In this document: positions 55,897 through 64,000 of the stretch, piece by piece | How positions within the stretch are numbered: the stretch's first letter is position 1 | Layout: each line of letters begins with the position of its first letter | Source of the DNA: Anthopleura xanthogrammica | Taxonomy: Eukaryota > Cnidaria > Anthozoa > Actiniaria > Actiniidae | Assembly (NCBI GenBank): GCA_964019055.1 | Contig: OZ025217.1 | Span: 8,925,966 to 8,989,965, forward strand | Direction: 5' to 3' | Length of the DNA: 64,000 nt | The notes under the pieces: generated by a model | Seen by the model: only the letters and a program-made list of their open reading frames with translations | Databases searched by the model: none | Told to the model about the DNA's origin: nothing | Translations under genes and position numbers: made by a program

Positions 55897-58154
55897 TTAA
55901 TATTTATGCATGAAGTCCTGCGAAAAGGTATGACCACATTTCGCATCGAAAAGCCTATGCTTGGAGGTAAGCGAATACATTTAATGTGGTCGCGTACCTG
56001 TGCGTGTCGCGCTGTAATGATGAATTAGCCGTTGCATCCTGAGCATGAAATCCCGGTTATAAGCCCCCTACCCCTCCCCTCCAAATCTCTTAGAAGCCTG
56101 GTTTTTGAAAATCTGGTGTTCATTTCGTTCATACACATAAAAGCTTGAATGGGAAAATTAAAAATATATATAAACGTTTCCCCGTGACCCCTTTTTTCCT
56201 CCCCGTTATAGGTCTCCAGGACTCCAACTCGGTCATAAGCCCACCGCCTTGACTTTTATCATTTTGAAATTTCACCAACCCACTCTATGAATATTGAAGT
56301 TTGTAACTGTATCCGTTTCATTGGCATTGGAATGGCTAATATTCATGCTTTTTCCATTTTATTTTATCCATCTTTCTTTTTTTCTTTCCCTTTCCTTCCC
56401 CTTTCATCCTTCGTTTTTTTTTTCTTTTTTTTTTCCCATCTTCCTTTTTCTTCCTAATGAATATTCTCCAAATAATTTGCAGATTGATCATGACGTATGC
56501 AGTAACTATGGCAACCAACTAGTTGTACCGTTGGCTGGGGTTGAGAATGATCCAAAACAGGACCGTAAGTTCGATATGGTAAAAAAAAATGTCTTCGCAT
56601 TTTTGAAAAGCGAGAGGTACATTTAATCTTTGACTGAAAGCACAGAAGTCATGTCTTTCAGTTAAAGTGAACGAAAACAATTTTTTGTCTTCGCCAATTT
56701 CAATTTTTTTTTTTTCAATTTCACTTTCATAGAAGAAGTGGACCGGTAAACTTGGTTAATAGTATTCAAGTTCGTTAGAAAAAAACTTATAGAACGTACA
56801 GTCATATTGATGTTAACTAAGATTACGTAAAAAGTCGGCAAAATATGTATAAACCTCTTGATAAGTCTCCGGCAAATGTTGACAACAAAACTCGGACTGT
56901 GGTGGTTGTCTTTGTCTTCATTGCTAGTAACAGAAAAGCGATATTTGAAGCTTTGAATTTTTGTTTTTCGATCCCATTTGAAGAAAAAAATTAATATGAA
57001 TATTGCCACTACGTACTCAATAAAACCAATAAAACTCGGTTCGATAACTTAGATCGGCGATTGTTAAAACAACAGGGTATTTCGAAGCAGGTTTTTTGGT
57101 TAAATGGATTGTAACTACGATCCTGGCTGAAAAAGATGTATTTTCAAGAAAGACACATTACGGGGGTAAGGTGTGATTTTAAAGCCAATGGTTAATAAAT
57201 ATTGCCACTGCCCATCTGCTACGCTCGTATTCATTCGCTAAACAGCTTGAACATAGATTAGCGATTGTTAAAACAATAGAGTGTTTGGAGAGCAGCAGTT
57301 ATTAATTAGAATTTTCTAGTTTTTTTTTGGATATTTTGTTTGCCATATACCACATGGTTTAACAGAATAGCTTTGGATTTTTTTAGGTACCGTCGCAACC
57401 CCTTTAGAACGTAGTTTTGGATGAATTCAAATATTGCTGTTTTATATCGCCGCTATCTTTACGTTAACTTTTTTTAAATTTTACATTTTTATAAACTTCA
57501 ATCTAAGTAGAATATTTTATATTAATTTGATAATAATCGAACTAAGAAAAGTTCAAAAAAGTTCGGTACGGTTGATTTGAAACAGCAGGGAAATACCTTA
57601 GATTATTAGAATGTAAAGCCGGTTTTAAAAAAAGATAAAGAAGACTGAATGTTAAAAGCATCTGAGATCACTATTTGTGTGAGCTTTAGAGACAAGAAGA
57701 TCAGTTGTGCAAGTTCAAGCATGTTGTTGTCGTTCTTCTGATTCTATCGCTAATGAAAGAGAAAGAAGCTTTAAAATTAGCAGGTGCAAAAGGGTTGAGT
57801 ACCAGAGGTGTAGCGAGAACCCAGAATCTGGGGGGGGGGGGGGGGGGAGGGGGCTTCTAGAATAAAAATGTAAAATTGCGGGGGCACGAGCCCGCCCCCT
57901 CCCTACGCCAGTGGCATTGCCATCATCCATCAAACAAAAAAAGGCTCGATTCAAAAATTTTAGGGGGGCCATCGCCCCCCCCCCTCCCCTTCGCCGCTGT
58001 TGAGTACGATATGTTGAATAAAAGAATAATTTTTCTTTCCTTCAATGCATCGAAGATGGCGTGGATTCAGTTTAGTCTCTAGAACTACGAACTTGATAGA
58101 TATATTTAAATGTACTCGTATAGTCAGATGTGCAAAATCATTTCGGTGTCACAT
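55897..58154. other. Intergenic region between RASA1 and the GPCR
   Basis: No gene was recognised. Contents: a short inverted pair near 55920-55995, a polypyrimidine run at 56363-56450, a diverged tandem duplication at about 57001-57300 (shared TATTGCCACT and GCGATTGTTAAAACAA), and a G-rich element at 57820-57990 with runs of 18 G and 10 C. Confidence 0.55.
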
Positions 58155-59117
58155 TTATCTAATGCACGCATAACAGCGGGACAGTTTTTTTACCACGCCT
58201 GCTCGAATGTATGATAAACGAATAGATAAGATCAAAGGATTGATAAGGGATTGCAGCGCAACCAAAGTCATCGTTATCGATGGAATCACATATTTGATGC
58301 TCCATTCTTCTAGATTTGCAAACGACATCAATCTAGTAATAAGGATTGGAACGTGAAATAGTACTGTAGCAAATGCTATCGTTACTAAAGCAAAAGTACG
58401 TTTGTATTCCTTGATGCTGTCTTTGATGATGCTTGGTGCTTGTACGGCTACTTTTTGGGCATTAATGGCTTTCATTTGTCGATGGGCAGTCTTGTTTACT
58501 TTCGTTAAGCAATAAATGATCACAATCGCTCCGATGCCAATATACAGAACTATTGGTATTTGTTTTATTTGGTAAGAATCATCGAACTTAAATCTTAAAA
58601 TCAGGATAATCACTTCCAACAGCCAGGTTACTGCAAGAGCGGTCAATAGTTTTTTGGTGCTGACTTTAGCGTTATAATACAATGGATGCTCTATGGACAG
58701 AAATCTTTCGACGCTGAGCATCATTAAGGTACTCAATGACCAGCCAGCACCGAGACCTCCAAGAACTAAAAAAGATTCTAATAAATTGCAGACTGACGCA
58801 CACTCAAGCGTAAAGCAGATATTAAGAGCAATAAATAACGGATTAATCACAATTCCTACCCACAAATCTAACAGGGACAGAATGGCAAGTAAAATATTGT
58901 AGTTGACACACCTGAGGTTTTCGCTTTCGAGTATTGTCCAAATCACCAGCAAATTGATCCAAAATGTTGGTATAGCGACAATACCGCTGATCGTACTCAA
59001 GGCGATCCATGTTGAAATGGCTGACTCTGGAAAAACTGTGGAATTTGATGGATCAAAACCTATGGTAACTGGGCAATCTTGGTAAGAAGAATGTAAGTCG
59101 GTAAAGTTTGCCGTCAT
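58155..59117 (-). CDS. Class A (rhodopsin-like) G protein-coupled receptor, single exon
   Basis: A complete 320-residue ORF with seven hydrophobic segments (about 36-58, 74-95, 108-130, 152-170, 185-205, 238-262, 275-298). N-glycosylation sites NFT (4-6) and NST (25-27) lie in the extracellular N-terminus. TM2 keeps the Asp (SLLDLWVG); the end of TM3 has ERF instead of DRY (SVERFLSIEHPLYY); TM4 has its Trp. TM6 lacks the CWxP motif (LFHVP), and TM7 has NPLIL instead of NPxxY. The intronless form and motif set resemble the large lineage-specific GPCR expansions of cnidarians; ligand unknown. The start ATG (59115-59117) gives a normal-length N-terminus. Confidence 0.88.
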   Translation of the reverse strand: MTANFTDLHSSYQDCPVTIGFDPSNSTVFPESAISTWIALSTISGIVAIPTFWINLLVIWTILESENLRCVNYNILLAILSLLDLWVGIVINPLFIALNICFTLECASVCNLLESFLVLGGLGAGWSLSTLMMLSVERFLSIEHPLYYNAKVSTKKLLTALAVTWLLEVIILILRFKFDDSYQIKQIPIVLYIGIGAIVIIYCLTKVNKTAHRQMKAINAQKVAVQAPSIIKDSIKEYKRTFALVTIAFATVLFHVPILITRLMSFANLEEWSIKYVIPSITMTLVALQSLINPLILSIRLSYIRAGVVKKLSRCYACIR

Positions 59118-59769
59118 TTTTGAAGCTCGTGTATTGCTGGACTGCGACTTTTATGTGATAGCGGTGATTAATCTAGCGTGTGAATGATCGCAAATAAAAA
59201 TTCTTTTAATTTTGACTAAAACACAAATTTAATCTATTTTTCAAAAATACAATATTGCTTGTCACCAATAGAAAAAATGGCTATTTTAAATTAAGAAAAT
59301 TCTGCCTTTGTGCACCCGGACAAGCGCTTTACGCCATATTTGTGCGGATACGGGCAGGGAAACTCTTATCATAATGACATGTTCGTGCAGCAATGGGATT
59401 TGCAACGGAGTTTGGAATACATATTTCCTTCTATTTCTATTAAAATAAGATGTCGAAAATATGGAACAATAAAATGGCGATTCTTAAAGAAAACTCTCAT
59501 CAAAGGGTAATTAGGTTCGTGCAGGAAGGGGATTTGTTACTGAGTTTGGGAGTAAATGGATACAAAGAAAAGGAACTTTGTGTAAATACTACAGCTGAGA
59601 ATAGGAAATTATCAGGAAGAACGGAAAAGCGTTAACAAAACCAGGGAAGTGGCAAAACCTGACAAAACCTGTGAACAGAAAGTATATGAGAAATGCACAA
59701 TTCAAATCCTTAAATTAGAAAAAAAAGTCGATGGGCCGCAGGGCCGCTAAAAAACATTTCAGAAAACGG
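59118..59769. other. Upstream flank of the GPCR, non-coding
   Basis: No gene. Two diverged copies of a segment around TTCGTGCAGSAANGGGATTT occur at about 59383 and 59517, about 134 bases apart. Small ORFs here are not convincing. Confidence 0.45.
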
Positions 59770-59778
59770 TTTTGAATT

Positions 59779-59881
59779 TAGCCTGAGAAAGCAGACGTCC
59801 TTTCGCTCCTCGTTCGATCCCCGGCGAAAATGAGTTTCGCGGGGGGACGGGCAGCGAAATGACGTCTGTTTTCTCAGGCTA
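59779..59881. repeat. MITE with 9-bp target duplication (Mutator-like)
   Basis: A 103-base element with TIRs TAGCCTGAGAAAGCAGACGT and its near reverse complement, flanked by the identical 9-mer TTTTGAATT at 59770-59778 and 59882-59890. Nine-base duplications are typical of the Mutator superfamily. Confidence 0.85.
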
Positions 59882-60447
59882 TTTTGAATTATCTCCATTT
59901 TCTATTTAAAAAGATCTGTCACTGACTTAAAATTTGATTATTTTGCACAAACGTTTCGGTTTTTACCATTTTTATATAATTTCTTTAATAAATTTACAGT
60001 CAAAACGGCTCAAGCGTACCCCTCTAGGCTCTATTATTTTTCTATTTTTTCATTGTTTAATAAATTTGCCAAAGGCAGGTGATTACACAATAGAACATTA
60101 AGTCCCCTACAAGGTGTATCACCCGAACCCAACCACGTAAAATATACTAAACATCCCTCAAAGAAACCCTTAAGAAAAATATAATTAATGAATAAGGAAA
60201 TATAAGAGAAAAAATTTGCGAAAATTATATTAATTCTGTGTGGAAAGAAGACTGTAATCTATTTTCTATTTATAAATTAAAATCTATAAAAAGACCTTTC
60301 CCAAACTCGCCCGGACGACCACAAAACAGTGCCCCAAGTCGAGGCTGGCCATTAAGAAAGGAATGAAGGCCAGTCGCGCGCGACACGGAAACATTGCTCC
60401 GCGATCACCCAAACGAATTTGGGGAAGGCCCATTAAGCTCAATTACA

Positions 60448-60720
60448 TTAGCAACAACATCCAGTTAAACTATTGATTTTACGGCATTTGCAACAGATAA
60501 GCTTATACGAACGAGTATCATCAAGCATGACGACAGTTCGTAATCTAGAAAAATAGAAAGACTTTAACTTATTTTTCAAAGAATTCATGTCAGATTCAGA
60601 TTTTAAATCGAAAGGCAAAGCATTCCATAAATTAGATATTCTTACAAAAAACGAATTCCTGAAAAGAGATCAGTGTCTTAGCATTCAAGGTATTCAAAAA
60701 GCACCCTGCAGTACCACGGC
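60448..60720 (-). pseudogene. LINE open reading frame 2, C-terminal fragment
   Basis: The minus strand reads FRNSFFVRISNLWNALPFDL, then KNKLKSFYFSRLRTVVML, ending in a Cys-rich tail and stop at 60448-60450. The VRISNLWNALP block is the well-known end of many LINE reverse transcriptase proteins. A one-base shift upstream of FRNSFF joins it to the previous frame. A dead, 5'-truncated copy. Confidence 0.65.
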
Positions 60721-60893
60721 GCGACCGCCCAGTACAAAAGGAAACATAATATTTGATACTACCTAATTTACATTTGAAAAAGAACAGTAAGTCCAGATAT
60801 ATATATTCAATCCAATAGTTGATGGGTAGCAAGTTAAGGCAGATAAGCCTGTCATTATGCGAAAGTGCATTGTTCTTACATATGAAACGAGTA

Positions 60894-61440
60894 CAGTGAA
60901 CTCCCTCTTAACGGACACCTGTATAAGACGGACACCTCTCTAAGACGGACACTAAATTTTGGTCCCTGCCGTTTTCCCATACATTTTCTGCAAAAAAAAC
61001 TCTCTATAAGACGGACACCTCTCTAAGACGGACACTAAATTTTGATCCCTGCCGTTTTCCCATACATTTTCTGCAAAAAAAACTCTCTATAAGACGGACA
61101 CCTCTTTAAGACGGACAACGGACACTTAAATGTCGCTAACGGACAGTTGAAAAGTGCTTTTTTTCGGCAAAAACTCCATTCTAAAAGAGAAATGTATGCA
61201 CTAAATATAAAGTAAGACCTTTTTCCAGTGATTTGTACGTTTTGTATTGTTCAAATGCAATAACACTAATGGATGATTAAAAAGGACCCAAAACCGACTT
61301 ATTTTCTCTGTGTATGTTCATGACATTACGTAATAGCATGTTGGTGTCATGTTACCTTATGTCTGTATAAAACGGACACCTCTCTAAGACGGACACTTTC
61401 TTCCGGTCCCGAAGGTGTCCGTTTTAGAGGGAGTTCACTG
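60894..61440. repeat. MITE with TA target duplication and internal tandem repeats (pogo/mariner-like)
   Basis: Ends CAGTGAACTCCCTCTTAACG and its near reverse complement, with TA at 60892-60893 and 61441-61442. Inside, a unit of about 88-120 bases containing CTCTATAAGACGGACACCTC and CCGTTTTCCCATACATTTTC is repeated in tandem. The CAGTGAA terminus and TA duplication fit pogo/mariner-type elements. Confidence 0.85.
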
Positions 61441-61949
61441 TAGTTCTTGATTTCATTATTCGAATATTGAGTTGATTATTCACTTTGAGTTTTCATTAAA
61501 AAATCGGAAGACAAACTTCACGTTCAATTCACAGCTATAAAATTCTAAGGGATGTCCTTTCTGGGGAATTTTTTATAATTTGGCATGGCAATTGTTGAAG
61601 AATCCAATCAAAACTCAAATAGATAACTTATTTTCAAATCTGGAGTCAGAGTGAATAATGAACTCAATATTTTAAAAATAATCAATCCATTAATGGATTC
61701 TAGGGGGTACGCTTGAGCCATTTTCACTGTTATCTATCTGCATGGTTTCTCTTCTTTTTTTCGTTTTTGCTTTCATATGTCCTTTTCTATAAAATTATCT
61801 AATCTATTCAAGGGGGACTGGACTAGTACGAAAATCGCTCAAAATTTAATTCGGCTGAAATTTTCTTGGAATAATCTTTAAGGGTCTAGTAAACACTGGT
61901 TAAATTTTTTTCTTGATATTCCGATATGAAGTATTTTATTTTTACGAAT

Positions 61950-62215
61950 CTTTAACGGGGTCAGTGACGTCATTTACTCAACATCAAACATCGCTCCATC
62001 GCTCCATTTCTTTGTAAATAACTTCTTGATTTATTTTATTTCTATGAAGCCCAAAGGTTGGCTGAAAGACTTTACTGATACTTATTGTGATTACAATTGA
62101 TTTTTAAGTTTCTTTTTTTTTTTCAGTATTGCGGTATGAAACGAGCGAATATTTTGATCACATAATACAGGGAAATGTGTAGAGCGATGTTTGGTGTTGA
62201 GTAAATGATGTTGGC
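61950..62215. repeat. Inverted-repeat element
   Basis: TCATTTACTCAACATCAAAC followed by ATCGCTC on the left is mirrored by GAGCGATGTTTGGTGTTGAG on the right. Non-coding. Confidence 0.6.
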
Positions 62216-62274
62216 TGTTGTATTACAGCGTTGGACAATCACAACAGAGCTGGGATTCAAAGTAGGTGAAAGCC

Positions 62275-62465
62275 CAAAGATCGAATTGGAATTTAGAAGA
62301 AAACGTTGATTTTTGCGGAGGGAGGAAAACCGGAGAACCTGCATGAGAAAAACCCTCGAAGCACAAGAGAGAACCAATAAACAACCCTAGTCACATACAA
62401 CACTGAGCTCGGAAGGACTCGATACCGGGCGAGAGGCGAGCGCTCTCACCGCCACACCACCCGTG
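62275..62465 (-). repeat. tRNA-derived SINE
   Basis: Minus-strand head GGTGTGGCGGTGAGAGCGCT, B-box-like TATCGAGTCC, and the same GTTCTCCGGTTTTCCTCCCT body as the copy at 39600-39845. Confidence 0.65.
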
Positions 62466-64000
62466 CTTCTTCTTGTAAAGACCTCGAATATCAATGGCAT
62501 CAATAGAATCAATCAATCTATCAATCATTCAATCAATCTTAATTTTACGTCATGATAAGGGGAGTCGTGGCAGTGTATCCCCAGCCAGAGGCTAATGCTT
62601 AAGTATACAACACACTCCACACTCGCTGCCACCACATTTAAAGCTCAAAGCACAATTCTCGACTTGAATGAATGCTGATTTTCATTGCCAGAAATATTGG
62701 ACATTGTCAGCGGTGTTACGCATGAATGAAAATGAAGTGGTTTTCTAGAGGAAAAATATAACTACATGGTTTCCAAGCACATATTTATATTCAACTATGA
62801 TGTTAGTAAAACAATTCTTGCCAAAAAATAGTTACTTGACAATCAAAAGAACAACTATTATTTTTCTGTTGATAAGCCTCACCACAGGAAGCCCATGAAG
62901 GACAAGAAACAAGTTTCAAACGTAAATCGTTACTTTAAGCTTCCTTATTGTATCTCAGCAGTCAATAGGAGCTTGTAAAAACAAAATAGCGATATTTAGG
63001 GGGTTTTGAAGCTGTTTGGAGCAGTTCTCTGTGGTTTCTTGTCATTTTTAACTGAAAACTACGAGCTAACAACGCGTCGAATCGCTTAAAATTCAAGCTT
63101 CTTGGGAACCTACATTCTGAAGGCATGCTGTCTATTTTGAGCGGTTTTGGATTTATTAAACACTCGTTTGGTGATATCGAGGTGGAGCTCTCTTACTTTT
63201 AAATTTTTTCGAGCTCAAATAAGACGATTTTGGGGTCAAGTGTGGCCAGATTTATAGACGATGTATGGAATCTAGAGCTTTCGAAGCCTTTCGAAGGCAA
63301 GTAGTCCGGGAACCAATATGTCGCATGATTCAATGATCATTTTACGCTTATTTAGTAGCTTGTAGGGTGGGTTGTTTGTCGCGATGTGGAGCTCAGAGTA
63401 AATAAAACCCTATTCGCCGTAAATAGAGGAAGCTCTATATTCCCCATACATTTCCTATAAGACTCGGCGGCTATTTTGTAAGCTGAAACGCATCATTGCG
63501 CATGTATAAGCAGGCTCATGTCCCATATTTCTGGCAATGTGCTGAGAAACGAGACAATACACAGGTTAACTCTATTGATATGTGGCGTTCGTAGGAATCG
63601 AACCCGTGACCCGACCCGTTGGACTCACAGTGGTGATAGGCGAACGTTTTACCGCTACATCACGCTTGTCATCCGCCAATATGATTGTTGGTTCTTGGAT
63701 TTGGCAATGCGCATGCGCGCTTTTCAGCAAGTACTTTTTCATACGCAAAAAAATTCTTTATTTTCAAGTAACATACGAAATCGTATAGACGATATACACT
63801 TTTAGAATTTGTGGGACCAAGTTATTTAACAAACCCACATAATGAAAGATTATGCTTAAAAGTTGAGAACTCACTTTGGTTATGGCAATTTGTGAAGTTC
63901 TTTTATAAAGCCTGATTTTCACTCGCGACAGAATCGGCCTCGGAGAAGCAGCTTATGACGAAGTTAAAACCCTGGCTAGAAAGTCAAAATCGCGTCAGAA
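62466..64000. other. Non-coding end of window
   Basis: No gene was recognised. A tRNA-like head lies at 63585-63665 and is listed separately. The last 100 bases begin to resemble another repeat (CCTGATTTTCACTCGCGACA) that runs out of the window. Confidence 0.5.
63585..63665 (-). repeat. tRNA-like sequence, probable SINE head or tRNA pseudogene
   Basis: The minus strand reads GCGTGATGTAGCGGTAAAAC at the start, has an exact B-box GGTTCGATTCC near the end, and closes with ACGAACGC. Only four acceptor-stem pairs form and the A-box is imperfect, so a working tRNA gene is unlikely. Confidence 0.5.

Larger units (their letters stand above)
59996..61727. mobile_element. 1.7-kb TIR element containing a nested MITE and a LINE tail
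   Basis: ACAGTCAAAACGGCTCAAGC at about 59996 and the near reverse complement of the same (GCTTGAGCCATTTTCACTGT) ending about 61730 make TIRs of about 35 bases. The interior carries a LINE 3' fragment (60448-60720) and a MITE (60894-61440), so the region was built by successive insertions. No transposase ORF. Confidence 0.55.

Noticed and set aside
63585..63665. Possible functional tRNA gene
   Set aside because: B-box is perfect, but the acceptor stem pairs only partly and the A-box is poor; a SINE head or pseudogene is more likely.

Overview
This is an animal nuclear DNA window, most likely from an anthozoan cnidarian (a stony coral or close relative). The evidence for an animal is a 25-exon Ras GTPase-activating protein gene of the RASA1 type with GT-AG introns and a single-exon class A GPCR. 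The cnidarian assignment is an inference from the dense load of TIR/MITE elements, tRNA-derived SINEs and decayed transposases, and from an ankyrin/cGAS-like gene of the sort expanded in corals. No bacterial-type operons, ribosome binding sites or CRISPR arrays are present.

Layout. (1) 1-2452 (+): the 3' part of a gene with ankyrin repeats followed by a Mab-21/cGAS-like nucleotidyltransferase domain that keeps all three expected catalytic acidic residues; its start lies outside the window. (2) 2.5-18.3 kb: a transposon graveyard with palindromic MITEs, a truncated paired-type HTH ORF, a LINE fragment, a broken Ulp1-like protease, an unrecognised ORF, a BEL/Pao integrase tail and a fragmented coiled-coil gene that is probably transposon-derived. 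(3) 18.3-26.9 kb: a KDZ (Zisupton-like) transposase C-terminal gene on the minus strand, split by a 7,197-bp DNA transposon (18861-26057). That transposon has TTAA on both sides, terminal inverted repeats of about 0.9-1.05 kb, and a three-exon transposase-like gene that reads 1,198 codons without a stop. (4) 27-34.3 kb: more TE debris (TNP2-like transposase, PIF1/Helitron-type helicase, several MITEs). (5) 34319-55381 (-): a complete RASA1 orthologue (SH2-SH3-SH2-PH-C2-RasGAP), reconstructed here as 25 exons and 914 codons with continuous reading phase; its introns hold SINEs, MITEs, minisatellites and long poly-G tracts. (6) 58155-59117 (-): a 320-residue rhodopsin-class GPCR. (7) 59.1-64 kb: nested TIR elements, a LINE 3' fragment and SINEs.

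Three host-type genes are believable: the ankyrin-cGLR, RASA1 and the GPCR. They are unrelated in function and there is no sign that they form one system. RASA1 would dampen Ras signalling at phosphotyrosine receptors; the GPCR would be a membrane receptor; the ankyrin-cGLR would be an innate nucleic-acid sensor if its catalytic site is active. The most notable observations are the ankyrin-cGLR fusion and the apparently intact, long-TIR transposon whose insertion can be read to the base because the interrupted KDZ exon rejoins in frame.
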